From Symbiodinium natans (lineage: Eukaryota; Sar; Dinophyceae; Suessiales; Symbiodiniaceae), in NCBI GenBank assembly GCA_905221605.1, contig CAJNDS010002481.1:144501-208500 (forward strand): a DNA stretch of 64,000 nucleotides, read 5' to 3'. Below are positions 1 to 58,671 of the stretch, piece by piece. The translations under genes and the position numbers were made by a program. The notes beneath the pieces are model-generated. The model saw nothing but the letters and a program-made list of their open reading frames with translations. It was not told where the DNA came from and did no database searches. Position 1 is the first letter of the stretch. Every line of letters begins with the position of its first letter.

Positions 1-31
1 AGAATCGTCGGAGTTTGAAGCGAGCGAACTT

Positions 32-898
32 ATGGAGAAGATCGTGGAAATGTTCATGTGCATGATGCTGCTGAGTTACCAAATCATGGAAAGGTTTGTG
101 ATGGTCGGCAAGCTGATGTTGACCTCTGTTTCGAAAGAAAGCTTGGTGGTTGGAGTGGCATTGGTCATGCTGGTGTTGGGCATCGGCATTGGAGCGATAA
201 CTGCGTCAACGAGAACTTCGTCTTCACCGAGAGCTACCTCACCGCGAGCTACGTCAACGAGAACTTCGTCTTCACCGAGAGCTACCTCACCGCGAGCTAC
301 GTCAACGAGAACTTCGTCTTCACCGAGAGCTACCTCGCCGCGAGCTACTTCAGCGAGAACTTCGTCTTCACCGAGAGCTACCTCACCGCGAGCTACGTCA
401 ACGAGAACTTCGTCTTCACCGAGAGCTACCTCACCGCGAGCTACTTCAGCGAGAACTTCGTCTTCACCGAGAGCTACCTCACCGAGAGCTACCTCACCGA
501 GAACTTCGTCTTCATTGAGAGCTACCTCAGCTACGACAGCGTCTTCGGCAAACACTACTTCCGTGAATGAGGCGAATGTGCGAGAAGGGAGAGAGACAGC
601 TTTGGAATCTCTTCGGCAACGTTCAGTGGCAAGGTCAAAGCAAAGGCAAGCTGTGAGAGACCAAAGAAAGCAGTTCGTGCAGTTTGCAGAGAAGTCACTG
701 GCGCTGGAGGGCGAAAGGGACAGAGCTGCATGGATCGCTTCTTCATGGGGGGAGTGTTATCATCGTAGCCGACAATGCGAGGCCTTGTTGAAGGTCAAGC
801 AAACAAGCTTAGTGACTGTGGAGGAAGCCTGGAATCGAGAGCTTGCGCCATGCAAGCTGTGTGAGCCAGAGCATTGGCGAATCTATGTGCTGGAGTAG
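32..898 (+). CDS. Repeat-bearing membrane protein with C-terminal Cys/His module
   Basis: A 288-residue open frame from an ATG at 32 to a TAG at 896-898. The frame is already open from base 2, so the true start may lie left of the window. Residues about 37-58 form one hydrophobic, Gly/Val/Leu-rich membrane segment. Residues 60-166 are six full and one partial copy of a 16-residue unit (TRTSSSPRATSPRATS, first residue T or A), encoded by a 48-bp tandem repeat. A basic, Gln/Arg-rich, probably helical stretch follows (about 180-235). Residues 240-279 have the pattern C-x-H-x4-C...PC-x2-C-x-P (Cys242, His244, Cys249, Cys274, Cys277), which suggests a small zinc-binding fold that I recall from dinoflagellate proteins of unknown role. 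The function is unknown. The repeat region is also open in another + frame and antisense because 48 is divisible by 3; those frames are shadows. Confidence 0.6.
   Translation: MEKIVEMFMCMMLLSYQIMERFVMVGKLMLTSVSKESLVVGVALVMLVLGIGIGAITASTRTSSSPRATSPRATSTRTSSSPRATSPRATSTRTSSSPRATSPRATSARTSSSPRATSPRATSTRTSSSPRATSPRATSARTSSSPRATSPRATSPRTSSSLRATSATTASSANTTSVNEANVREGRETALESLRQRSVARSKQRQAVRDQRKQFVQFAEKSLALEGERDRAAWIASSWGECYHRSRQCEALLKVKQTSLVTVEEAWNRELAPCKLCEPEHWRIYVLE
209..529 (+). repeat. 48-bp coding minisatellite, about 6.7 copies
   Basis: Tandem 48-bp units encode the Ser/Thr/Pro/Arg-rich 16-residue repeat of the first gene. Copies differ mainly in an ACG/GCC-type change at the unit's first codon, and the last copy is degenerate. 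All three frames stay open through the array. Confidence 0.85.
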
Positions 899-1351
899 AA
901 GAATGTGAACATGAGCTGCTGGTGGTGGCTTCGCTGCTGCTGCTGCTGCTGCTGCTGAGATGAATGCTGCAGTGAGCTTGTGCCACGTCGAGTACTGAGT
1001 ATGCATTTTGCAATCAGACAGAACCATGCAAGAGTAGATGTACATGTGCGTTGTGTTTGGTGTGTCGCTTTGGGTTAAACCCGAGAACCCGCTACACTAG
1101 GTAGAAATTTTCCTCGGGAAGTCAGGAAAGAAAACCTGGCGACTTTTGCCGTGTTTCAAGTGGAGAATTGGCAGTGCGAGCTCTAAAAGAGCCAGCAGAA
1201 AGTATGGTGGTATGCCTTTTGTATAGACTTCAAGGCATCCCAAGGAGGGGTGATAAACCCAAAATTTCCCATGTGCATAGAGTCTTTTGACCATTTTGTA
1301 TAGTTGAGAAACATGCTACGGACGAAGGCTTTTGGTTTAGAGAAAAGTCGC

Positions 1352-1427
<76 letters not shown>

Positions 1428-3352
1428 CGCGCGCGCCGAAGGCGGCCGCAGCGTTTCAGCCCTCTCATTGTCCCGGCAAGGTCTCGTAGGCGTCCAACAA
1501 CAGAGAACGCCGAAGCTAAGAGGGCGACGAATGTTGTTTATGGCAAACGATTGTTTGGCACGGTCGTCCTGACCGCCCTGGAGCTAGCTTGCGGCGAGAG
1601 GACCTGAGGGGGTGGGCCCGTTCGTGACCGCTGAAAAGCCCGAACTCGCAAGTCAGGCGCTGGCCGGCTAGAGCTTGCAAGCTTTCAACGAACTAGAACT
1701 GTCCAGCGATCGTGCCGGCGCACGCGCACGCCGAGAGGCAGAGAGTCGGAGAGCATTGCACTTGTAATTTGGCGGGTCCAGAAGAATCGGCAACCTTGTG
1801 AAGCAACCAGCCCACATGGAATAGCAGCAGGCCGCGTCGCAGCCGGTGCACCCCGACACGGACGACGAGGTCGGAGTGCGTCCATGGCGCTATAAGGCAT
1901 TACTTACACCGTGCAAGTGGTTGCAGGTCCATCGAGTTGGAGGCTTGCGTCCCGGCCTACGTGGCCCGATGACGTTCTTTCAGAAAGAGCAAATGACTGC
2001 GTCGTGTAGACGAGGGCCGTCCGCTGGCACGACTACTGCCAGTCGAAGCCGGGTCCTTCCTTGTCTCCATCGGGCAGGACGCACTGCCTCGAGTGTGTGC
2101 TGCGTGCGTATTAGCAAATTTCGGAGTGAGCCAGGTGCATCGTATTCACGCCTCCAATCTGCTGCCGAACGAGGTGCCGAAACGAAGGCGGCCAGGCTTT
2201 AAATGACCGTTTTTCCTTTCGACAGGTGATCGCAATGAGCCACGTCGCCACGCCGGACCGTTCATCGGATCTGAGAGCCGGTGGGTCTTCAACAACGCAG
2301 TGCGTTGTGTCATCATGATCTCGAGCTACGCGCCAATACTTCATGCTCCTATGAATAATCATATGTGATCCAGAAGGCACCTGCCGTCTGTGCGCGCCCG
2401 AAATTTCTACTGGATTCTGCAGGGCAAGGGAAAGCGTTTCCAGAGTCGAAGTCGCTCTGGCTCCGAGTCCTCCTGAATACAATAGACTCAATTTGTAATC
2501 CCTCTGCGGAGCGGGCCTCGCCCCCGCAGAGACCAAGAAATTCCGGAGGATAAAAAGCGTCGGTTCATGTGTTCACTCGGAGCGTTCCGTCTTGTAACAA
2601 GCTCAGTGGCTCGGTTTCCCCAGCCGTCGTCGACTGCTCGGTTGTCCGCCCTGGCGTTTCCCAAGCCCACGTCGACAACTCAGTCATTTGCAAATTGCAG
2701 ATCGAAGATCTGCCAGGCGTCGATTTTAGTCAACCAGTGTCTGGAAGGCGCGCTCATGGCCAGGAACGTGGGCGATGTATCCTCGACGAAGACACACACA
2801 CACACACACTTCGCACTTCAGCTGCACTGTTCTTTAGGACCAGTCACCTATAAATTAAGCTGCTTTAGAATGCTCTTGAGCTCCTACGACAAAGAGACGA
2901 TTCTTGCAAATGCCCTTTTTGGACACGAGATATAATATAAGCAACAGTTGAAGACCTGCCGGAAGCGATCTTAGATTGGGGAATGCCTTCAGGCGGCCTT
3001 GCAATGGTCGGTTATATGTCATATGAGATACGATGTATGTGTATATATATATATAAATAAATGGTGATATCATGTGCGAAAGGGGGGGATTTGTAGCGTG
3101 CGATGGTTTTTTTTTTTTAATATCAAGATGCAATCTATAAAAGATGGGATACGACAGGAGAAATTATTCGTGTTTATAAAATCCCCAGAAGATCCCGAAA
3201 CCCTCGGCCCTCCCAACCTGGAGGGGGGTGGATGGGACCCCCAACACCCCAACACAAGCTGCCATCTCGCCTGTTCTCTATCTCTGTGGGCAGGATCGCC
3301 TTCAAGCTGATCTGGTGCCCGCCGGACCCAGCCCCGAACAGTGGGGGTTAGG
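899..3352. other. Non-coding stretch without telomere-like repeats
   Basis: No convincing gene. The only clear structures are a CTG run at about 932-957, a long GA run at 1355-1425, a short CA run near 2790, a short TA run near 3040 and a T run near 3110. Telomere-like heptamers are absent here, in contrast to everything right of 3353. Short open frames occur on both strands but carry no recognisable domain. Confidence 0.5.
1355..1425. repeat. (GA)n microsatellite
   Basis: About 35 uninterrupted GA units followed by a short GC run. An open frame across it is an artefact of the repeat. Confidence 0.95.
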
Positions 3353-3354
3353 CC

Positions 3355-3442
<88 letters not shown>

Positions 3443-3449
3443 ACCCTAA
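3353..3449. repeat. CCCTCAA (TTGAGGG) variant telomere-like array
   Basis: About 13 near-perfect copies of a 7-mer that differs from CCCTAAA by one base, ending in two CCCTAAA units. This is the leftmost telomere-like array in the window. Confidence 0.95.
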
Positions 3450-6235
3450 ACCCTACAGTGGAGAGGGGGGGAAAGGTCGGTTTCGGTGCAGGCCTTCATA
3501 CTCTGGGGCTAGCGGTATGTACGATGCAGGAGCCTCAATCATTTTCACGGTCAGCCTCTGCCCCTCATTCCAATTAAATAGGCCCTTCGGCTTGTTCTCC
3601 AACCCATGATGTGTGGATCACCCCAAACATGACTCCAAAGCCTTACGCCCTCAACCCTGTAGCCCCAAACCCTGATCTCTAAGCCTTAAACCCCGCGCTT
3701 CCAAAAGTCCGGCTCTCTGGGGAGAGGGGGGTGGGGCGGAGGGGGCGGAGGGGGGGAAGACAATGTTTGCCCCCATCTAGGGTTCCTTACTGCGAACGCT
3801 GGCATGTTCCTTGATTGAGGGTGTCTTGGCCGCTCTCACTAACCTTGGTTGAGGTCGTGGCCAGAACCCCTGCACGCCAAGCCTTGAGTCGTGAAAGCCA
3901 AGATCCAAAGCCCTTATTTAAGGGGTCTTGGCCGCCTTGAAAAGGCCGCTTAGCTGTCAACCCTAAACCCTAAGCCCTAAGCCCTAAGCCCTAAGCCCTA
4001 AACCCTAAACCCTAAACCCTATATAAACCCTAAACCCTATACCCTAAACTCCAAACCACAGGACTTCGAGAGCTTTGTCCTTGTGGACGATGCGGGAAAG
4101 TTCTTAGCCTCCGGCCGGCGGACTCCTTAGCCTGCCTTGTAGGTTTAGGGTTAGTAGGGTGCAAGCATTAGGGTTTAGGGATTCGGGTTTAGGGTTTAGG
4201 GTTTAGGGTCTAATGCTAGGGTTTCATAGTGCTGTGTTGGGTGGGGTGCAGTGTGCTCTTTTCGCGTGACCTGCAACGCAGAAGGCGCATTTCACATGCG
4301 TTGGCACGGCTTAGCCAGTGATCTTTAACCCGAAGCCAGGCGTTAAGCCCCCACCCTAAGCCCTACACCCCAAACCCTCAACCCCCAGAATGGTTCTTCA
4401 GTTCCAGCCTTTCAGGTCCATGCCGCCAGGTTTCCTCCACTCTGCGGGGCTCTGTTTCTAAGGGGCTTCCTAAGGGGCTTCCTGGGTAGACCCGAGAAGC
4501 CGAAACCCTAAGCCGAGGCCTACGGGAAACCAGCTGCCTTTCAAGGACCTGAGGCGCCACAACCCTTCAAGCCTAAGACCCCAAGCTTGGGGGTTCATGC
4601 GTAGGTTTCAGTATGGGAACTATAGTTCTAACTGGTGATAGCCCTATTGAGCGTATAACCCTACTTCTTGCTTCCCATGAACCTTCAAGTGGGGTCGAGG
4701 GCTTACAGGGCGTCGTTCGTGTGTGGGGTCTTGATTTCAAGCCCGTGGGGGAGGTAATCCCTATCCCCCCAAAATGAACTTAGGTCGAAACTCTTGGAGC
4801 TAGGGATCCTCCCCTTGTGACGTTGTAGTCCCAGAAGTTTTGCTGTGTTCAAGGGAACATGTGGGGGGCGGCGGGGGTTTAGGGTTTAGAGTTTAGTAGG
4901 GCTTAGGATTGAGGGTTTACGGTCCTTAGATTCGGTCCTTCTTGGCAAAATGCTTCGGTTCCCATGGGTTCATGCGGGAAATCTAGGGATCTGTTTGACC
5001 AACCACCATTTACGAGTTCATCTCTAATTTTACTGAGTCTAGACCGGTTCACAGCTTTTCAGTCTGCTCATGGCCTAAGGGCAACTGGGGCACTTCCAAG
5101 CAATGGTGTGAATGGCTGCCAGGCAACCTCGCACGGGGTGGGTAAAGGTTGGGGGGGGGGAGCCGGGGTAAAAATGGGCTGGATTCAGAACATCATGCCA
5201 GTTCGCAGCTGAGGGTTTGTATCTGAGCTCTCACTGCCGCCTGAAACTTCAAGTTTGGAATACAAGGGCCGGCAACACGTTAGTTACTCGTATCAAGAAG
5301 GAGCTACTTCAAGGGCTGTTTTGCAAGGGGTGTTTTGATTTGGGGTAGCTGTTCAGGTCGAAAGGGGGGCGCTCCTAAAAGGCCCTCCCAGAGAGGCCAC
5401 GTAGAGGCCAGAGGAAACTCTTTGATCTGGTGGTTCCCCACGTCTTTGGATTTATAGGGCTTGTAGGGTTTTTCGGGTTTATAGAGTTTGGGTCTATATA
5501 TGGTCTATAGGGTCTACAGGGCTGCTACTAAGCCATACAACCTTAAAACCCTTCCGCGTTGAAGCAGAAACCACAACTTGCCTGATCTGCCAGGGCTTCC
5601 AACTTCCGCATGGTTCAGGGTGGTCGAGCCTCGTTGGCAGAGACATGCCCAGTGTAGGTTCGGCTTTGGCGTTGAGAAGCATCTTTTAAGGAACGTCAAC
5701 AGGCCCCTATTCCTCACTTCGACACCAAGGGTGTTGTATTATCCACTTCGTCTAATCAGTCAGTTTAGGAGTAGTGCGTGCGCACGCGCAACGTGAATGA
5801 CTCTTGGCGAACATTGACACCATGTAGGGGCCTGGGGGGGCTCCTTGGGAAATTTGCGACTTGAAGGCTCGGGTGTTTCAGCTTCGGGTCCCTTCCGGGT
5901 GTGCTGATGAAGACGCCACTTCAAAGAGGTACTTGGTACAACAGGGTGCCCAAGGCAAAGCCCTCCTGCAGCGTGCAAGCTGGGAATATGGTTCGGCCCA
6001 CACCTTGCCCTGGGTTTGGTGTTCAGGATTTTTCGGGCTGATGCGTTATGGTTATAGTTGCATTGCTGCATCCTGAGCTGCTGAACTCCTTAAGGAAGGG
6101 GTGGTTCAAGGGAGGTCTGTAACCAGGCTGCCCTAGTACTCCCCACTACTTCCTAAGGCTTCCCTAGGGCACGTTAGGTACCTACCCCCCCTGAGCGCCC
6201 TCTCCCTTAAGGACCCTATACCTCCTGGTCTTCAG
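3450..6235. other. Telomere-repeat-rich non-coding DNA left of the first recognised clathrin exon
   Basis: Contains CCCTAAA/CCCTAAG arrays (about 3959-4050), a TTTAGGG block (about 4146-4210) and scattered degenerate units. More clathrin exons could be hidden here, because the gene should continue to the left, but I could not match any island to the protein. Confidence 0.4.
3959..4050. repeat. CCCTAAA/CCCTAAG array
   Basis: Mixed heptamers, about 12 units, with a central block of CCCTAAG. A TTTAGGG-sense block lies about 100 bp to the right. Confidence 0.9.
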
Positions 6236-52367
<46,132 letters not shown>

Positions 52368-52438
52368 GTGCGAAGCATCCGGAACCCTAAGCCCTAAACA
52401 GGAAAGCCCTCAAGACGTAGAAATTGCAAAGACGACAG

Positions 52439-52467
52439 GCGAGGGTGTCAGCATTAGCCAGCTCAAG
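52439..52467 (+). CDS. CLTC: Possible clathrin exon 22
   Basis: ACAG|GC, reading EGVSISQLK, which could stand for DNISLAQRL. The match is short, so this is tentative. Confidence 0.3.
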
Positions 52468-52554
52468 GGCTTCAAGTCTGCAGCCGAAGTTGGAGGTTTC
52501 GCGTCGGGCGTTCCTCCTCCATGCCCTTCCACGAACCGAAGCCCTAATAACCCT

Positions 52555-52635
52555 AAACCCGAAACCCGAAACCCTAAACCCTAAACCCGAAACCCTAAAC
52601 CCTAAACCCGAAACCCTAAACCCTAAACCCTAAGC
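52555..52635. repeat. CCCTAAA/CCCGAAA array
   Basis: Alternating CCCTAAA and CCCGAAA units, about 11. Confidence 0.93.
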
Positions 52636-52713
52636 CCTTAGGGCCGAAACCGCAAGCCCGAAACCTTGAGCCCCAAGAGCCCAGAAAGCCCTAAGAGCCC
52701 ACACAGCCCTCAG

Positions 52714-52735
52714 CTCCATGAGCTGCCTCACGTGC
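52714..52735 (+). CDS. CLTC: Possible clathrin exon 23
   Basis: CTCAG, then LHELPHV(R), similar to KHELIEFR, before a GC. CCCTAAA lies left and TTTAGGG right. Collinear with exons 21 and 22 but only eight residues long. Confidence 0.33.
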
Positions 52736-52972
52736 GCCCCTTCAGGGTTTAGACTTCAGGGTCCAAGGTTTAGGGCTTAGCCCCCCTCCCCCCCAAAAAA
52801 AATAGAGGAAGAAACTTAAACCTATGACCCGCAAGCCCTACAAAACCTCTAAGCCCTTAGACGAATGCCAGCAAGCCCCATGAGACCTTCAATGCCCCGC
52901 GAGACTAACGCTCTAAAGTTGCAAACAAAGAGCATTCAGAACCCCCCAGACGCAAGCCAGAGCACCTCAAAC

Positions 52973-53080
52973 GGTTTGGGGTTTTGGGGTTTTGGGGTTT
53001 TGGGGTTTGGGGTTTTGGGGTTTTGGGGTTTTGGGGTTTTGGGGTTTTGGGGTTTTGGGGTTTTGGGATTTCGGGGTTCT
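52973..53080. repeat. TTTTGGGG (Oxytricha-like) array
   Basis: About 13 copies of GGGGTTTT with one seven-base unit. Translates as VLGFWGFG, an artefact. Confidence 0.95.
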
Positions 53081-53529
53081 GGGGCTTGGGGACTTAGGGT
53101 TTATAGGCCCCAGGGCTTCAGGGTTGGGTTCGGGACTTTCTGACACTTGTTCCCAGCAGCCGTTTGCTTCCGGGGAGTCCCACTAAGTGGAGTTCCGGCC
53201 CCCAAGTAGCACGAGACCCCACCAGGAAATCCCAACCAAAGCCCTGAACCCTAAACGCTTAGCCTGAACCTTATAAACCCTGAACCCTAAATCCTAAGCC
53301 CTAGACCCTAAACCCTAAACTCTAATCCTGAACCAAATTTCAAGCTGACAGGCTCCTAGCCTTACATGGGGGTAGGTCGCAAGTGGGGTCCTTCATACAC
53401 AGGGAATTTTCCACAACTCTATGACGTGTGTAAGGGGGCCCTGCACGTAGCTTCGGGTTGAGCCCCAGAAAACCCCTGTACATACCGTATGCACCTTGCA
53501 AAGCCCCGAACCCAAACCCTCAGCCCTAA

Positions 53530-53655
53530 GCCCTAAGCCCTAAACACTAAGCTGTAAACTGTAAACCCTAAATCCTAAACCCTAAACCCTAAACTCTAAA
53601 CCCTAAACCCTAAACCCTAAACTCTAAACCCTAAACCCTAAACCCTAAACCCTAA
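53530..53655. repeat. CCCTAAA array
   Basis: About 16 units with CTCTAAA and CCCTAAT variants. Confidence 0.94.
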
Positions 53656-53670
53656 CCCGACAATTTCTAG

Positions 53671-53713
53671 GCCTCAGCCTTGAGCCCCTCTGACGCGCTG
53701 ACGAGTGCGTGTA
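53671..53713 (+). CDS. CLTC: Possible clathrin exon 24
   Basis: TTCTAG|GCC reading ASALSPSDALTSAC, similar in pattern to plant IALSKKDNMYKDC. GTAAGA follows. CCCTAAA array left, TTTAGGG right. Weak but in order. Confidence 0.28.
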
Positions 53714-54964
53714 AGATTGGCCATGGCCCTGCACGGCTCAGCACCCCTCCGTCAGACTTCGCTAGGCAGTTCGTCTTGTTTGCGGGGTTTAGGGTTTAGG
53801 GTTTCGGGGTTTCGGGTTTCGGGTTTAGGGTGTGCGTTGAAGGTGGAAGGGTTTAGCAGTCATGAGCGTTTTTCTGGATTTACGTGTTCAGGGTCTAGGG
53901 CTTAGGGCAGGTGTACGTTTTGGGTTTCGAGGTTTTGGATGATTCGAAGAGACTTGTTTAGTGTCTGTGGGCCCTATTTCCGGTAGCTATAGCCACAAAA
54001 CTCTAAACACTAAACCCTACGTAACCCTAAACCCTAAAACCAACCAAAACTCTGAACCCTACACTGTAATGCACCGTAGGGTCGCTTTGGTTAAGACACT
54101 CAACCTCTCCCCACCTACCGCCTTTCTTGGCCGTCCAGCCCCTCCCATTTTCCCATGCCCCCCCCAAACAACTCATGATATAAAAAGAACGAGGAATTAG
54201 ATCCATGTGTAACTAAATATATGCATATAAATGTTAGGGTATCCCTGGCATAAGCAAGTTGGAAGCCACTGAGTTCTCTTGCCAAGGCCCAGCGAACGCT
54301 GCAGAATGGGTTTACAAGACTGCTTTTGTGGGCATTGCTTGTAGTTGTAGTTGGCAGTGAAAACAGATAGTGGTGAAAGCAAATCAGTTGAATTTAGGGT
54401 TGAGTTGATCGGACCTGAAGCCCTGCCTTGACTAAACCTGAACCCTTAAAGCCCCAGACCCTGAACCACGCTCAGGCCGTTCGCGAGCTTTCTGGTAGGT
54501 GTATTGTGCCTTGTCTTCCCAGACATTCTTGTTCCCCTCTGCCGAATGCGCTCTTGCCCCGACAGTTCGCTGACTTATGCAGGCGAGTTTCTTCGGAGCT
54601 TCCGTGGGCGCGCGGTCGAGCGTGGCATCAAAGGACCCTTTTGCTGGAATTAATGCAAAAATCAAAAGCCCAGAATAAGAGCGATTTGTGTTGTTAGGAA
54701 TCCACCCCAAAACAAAAAGCCCTTGTTAAGCAGGTGGGGATACCTGAAGGTTCGTGCAAAGTGCTGAGTCGGGTTAGAAGCAGAGGTAACTGAGGCAGGG
54801 TTTGGGGTTCAGGACTTCGGCCTGAGGGCACATGAAAGCTACGCGTGAAATTTGAAGCAGAGTGTGCAGGGATCAGGACATCAATACCCCTCTCCACTAA
54901 ACCCGACACCCCAAACCCCCTAATAACCCCGTACAGGGTTTAGGGCTTAGGGAACTACAGAACC

Positions 54965-55130
54965 ACTCGCACACCCTAAACCATAAACCCTAAACCCCAA
55001 ACCCTAAACCCTAAACCCTAAACCCGAAACCCTAAACCCGAAACCCTAAGCCCTAAACCCTAAACACTAAACCCTAAACCCTAAACCTTAAACCCTAAAC
55101 CTTAAAACCCTAAACCCTAAACCCCAGACT
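54965..55130. repeat. CCCTAAA array with CCCGAAA variants
   Basis: About 22 heptamers, including CCCGAAA, CCTTAAA and CACTAAA. Confidence 0.93.
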
Positions 55131-57390
55131 CCACCCGGCAGTCTAAGCAGGGCCATGTGAGATCATCAACGTCCTCGCCCGTGCAGCCTGGGACCTGCCT
55201 CTCCCCTTGCCGTGGCGTGAGGACCTGGGTTTGAGGTTTGGGGTTTAGGGTTTGGGGTTTAGGGTCTGGGGTTTGGGGTCTTCAACCCTAAGTCCCTGCC
55301 CCGAAACTCTGAGCCCCAGACCCTTGGCGTTGTTGCGTGTGTGTTGTGCTTGAGACCTGGGTTTAGGGTCTATGAGGTCTATGCGGTCTACGGTTACCCA
55401 GCTTGCTCAGGCTGTGCACGCTTGAGGTGTACAAGTTTTGATGCCTTCAGAGAGTTTAGGGTTTAGGTTTCAGGGTTCAGGTGATAAGGCATGCAAGATT
55501 GAGTTTCAAGGAGCATAGGTTTCCAGATGCAAGCTTTGTCTTGATTTTACAGTAGGGTTGTGGGTTCGGGGTTTAATGGTCAGTGATGATGTGTATCGTT
55601 TGCAGTCTATACATGCAGAGCAAGCATTTTGCTGACGAGGCAGTTCTTTCAACCAAATTTGGTCACCCTCAGAATTTGCGCCCGCAGCTACCTTATGACC
55701 ACTTAATAAGCCGTTTCTTTTCAGGGTTGGGTAACCAAATCATGCTTATCCTGAGGGCAGTGACGGAAGTAAGCCCGACCCTTGACTCCGGGTAGGGTTT
55801 TTGGGTTATAGGGTTTGAGGGTTTAGGTTTAAGCTCTTGGACCCTAAGCCCTAAACCCTAAACCCTAAACCCTAAACCCCAAACCCTGTATAAACCCCAA
55901 AACCCCAAACCCGGCATTGAAAACGTAAAAGCCTCTGAGCCTCCGCAGGAGACCAGCAGCAATGGATCGATCTACTTCTGGAATGAAGCTTGGCTTGGAA
56001 GTGCTATGGAATTGTGTTTCTTTTTCTGGGTTTAGGGTTTAGGGTTCAGGGTTTAGGGTTTAGGGTTTGGGGTTTACCTAAAGAAGTCCAGCCCCAAACC
56101 CTAAACCCTCACTGAAAAGCCCAGGAAGTCGCGGGGACCGCAATGTGGCAGCACCCGCTGATGGAGGTCGGATTTGGAAGAGGAATTGGAAGGAACAAGT
56201 CGGAACTCCCAAAAGTTTTTTCTGTGTATAGAATCTGAATTAAGTGCCGCTCAACAGCCCGGCCGCTATACCCTGAGCCCTAAAGCCCCAAGCCCCGGCG
56301 GAACCTCCCAAAAGGGTGCCCCGAAATTCGGAAGCCCCCAAATAGATAGACAAATAAAAAAAATAAATAAATATATGTATATATGTATATATATATACAC
56401 GTATATAGATATAGATATAGATGTAGATGTAGATGTAGATATATCGCACCTGCTGAAGCCGCAACTGCCCGGAAGGTCTTCTTGTCGGCGTTGGAGTCCA
56501 TGGTGGAGCTGGTTCGGGTAGCTTCGGCAATAAGGGTTTTAGGGTTTAGGGTGTAAGGTTTAGAGTTTAGGGTTTAGGGTTTAAGGTTTAGGGTTTAAGG
56601 TTTAGGGTTTAGGGTTTAGGTTTTTCTTTTATCCTTAAGGCCCCAAACCCCTAAGGGTTTGGGGCATAGGGTATAGTGTGTTAAGCATAGGTTGAAAGGG
56701 GGGATCACATCCCCAAAGGTGGAAGCCCGAAGCCCCTAGAAAGCCCTAAACCCCAAACCCTGAAATCCTCCAAGCCCAGGCCCAGATACCCCTATATAAA
56801 GCCCCAGCAGCCCCTAAAGCCTGCAAAGCCCCTAAGGCCCAACACTCTATCTAGAGTAACCCTTGTACCATACACAAATGGTAGCGATGTCTAACGTGCA
56901 CTCCTCCTTCTTTTGTCGGCATGAAGGGGAAACCCTTAACACACACCAGACCCCATCAAGCCCTACAAAACCCCAAAAGCCCCGTACACCCCGAAGCCTC
57001 ATCAACGCTATTATGCCCCCCCCCCCCCCCAAAGTCTTTCTTTATCTCCCTTTTCGAACTCTGTTGAGCGGGCCTTAGGGTTTACCAGGCGTGGGGTTCT
57101 CCAGACACAACAGCAGCCCAAGCTCCCTGAGAGGGTCCTTGGAAGGTTAGTAGGGCATCGGGCTTAGACTATATCCCCCTTGAGAATTCGTTTTTTAAAT
57201 ATAAAACCCAAGAGGATATTAAAAATATTGTGTTTTTATTAAGGTTCTAGGGGGGGGGTTTAGGAAGAGGGCGGGATCATCCCAACAACCTCTCAGCGCG
57301 ACTGAGTCGCCCTGCTTTGGCCCTACGTCCGAAGATGTCCAGCCTCACACCACTTCCAGGGAGTAGGGTTTAGGGTTTAGGGTTTAGGGT

Positions 57391-57436
<46 letters not shown>

Positions 57437-58381
57437 GGTTTAGGACCATGGAAGCTGCAGGAATCTACTTCCATCACCGACGTCGTCGTGGCGCTGGCAG
57501 CCCATTTGAAGCTCGGCCTTTGCGTTCTGAACTGTGAGATTGGACAAGAGCGCTTGCAGAAGCCGAGTTCTGCATGGGAGCAGCCTCGCCTAGACAGCCC
57601 ACTCCCCCTGCTGTTGAGGTGTATTCCGGCAAGGATCCCCATATAGTTTAAGGTTGTTCCTTGACTATAGGCTACTGGCCCTCTGTCTAGCTGCCTCATG
57701 GATCTCAACTGCGGGTATAGATCTTGAGCTCCAGTGACAGCGAAGTCTGAAACACTTCGAGTGGAGTTGCACATGCTTCTGTGAGGAATTAACCCAAAAT
57801 CTTCAAACCTTGAACCATTTCGCCCGGCAGCAAGACAAGATCAAGTTCTTTTGTGACAGCCCGCAACCCGTTTCGAAGTTGCCTCTGCAGCCTATTCCGC
57901 AATTACCGCCCCGTCCTTCATTTAAATTTATTGCACGGCCTCAACCTTGACACCCAAGAAGGATGAAGGCCCAGTGCCCCGAAATCCTAAGCCCTACACC
58001 CAAAGCCCTAAACCTGCGTGGTGTGCCCGAGGAAGTCCTGCGATGAGTTCGCTGCCTCCAAGCTTTCGGGCCTCCTGAGTGCAGTTAAAGGGTGTAGAGC
58101 TTAGGGTTTTTGGGCATTATAAGGCTTTCGGAATTTAGGGCTCAGGGCTCAAGCTTTAGGATCCCAGGTTGTTGGTGCCAAGGTTTCGGTTCACAAGGCT
58201 TAGGTTCTTTCAATCATGGCAATTGGCCATCTGCGCCCGTATTAGAAAAGCTGAGTCTCTCTGTCGCCCTGAGCAATCTCCTTTTCTCGCGGAACACGCC
58301 CTACTGTGAGAGCGCGTGGGAGTGCGCTACGTGGCGGGCTATGCGGCCAAGTGCGGGGAAAGCCTCGCGAACGGGCCAGAA

Positions 58382-58566
58382 ACCCTAAACCCTAAACCCT
58401 AAACCCTAAACCCTAAACCCTAAACCCTAAACCCTAAACCCTAAACCCTAAACCCTAAACCCTAAACCCTAAACCCTAAACCCTAAACCCTAAACCCTAA
58501 ACCCTAAACCGCCTAAACCCTAAACCGCCTAAACCCTAAACCGCCTAAACCCTAAACCGCCTAAAC
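58382..58566. repeat. CCCTAAA array passing into a 16-bp higher-order unit
   Basis: About 17 perfect heptamers, then four copies of CCCTAAACCGCCTAAA. Confidence 0.96.
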
Positions 58567-58671
58567 CCTAAACCCTCAAACCCTAAGCCCCTAATTCAGC
58601 CACGTCTGCACCCGGAAAGCGGGCGGCTTCAGAACAGGCCATGGCCTTGGGGTGCAGGAGGCCATGCTCTA

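Noticed and set aside
76-555. Antisense and second-frame ORFs over the first gene
   Set aside because: The 48-bp repeat keeps all frames open; only the + frame at 32 extends into a domain-bearing C-terminus.
5895-5940. Clathrin exon ADEDATSKRYL
   Set aside because: Loose similarity to KADDPSSYMEV, but it lies left of exon 1 in the wrong order.
52865-53186. GFWGFGVLG repeat protein
   Set aside because: The repeat part is simply GGGGTTTT read in frame; flanks show no domain.
55163-55225. Clathrin C-terminal exon (VLARAAWDLP)
   Set aside because: Correct place and repeat flanks, but the match to the conserved Trp region is too short and the acceptor is TGAG|A.
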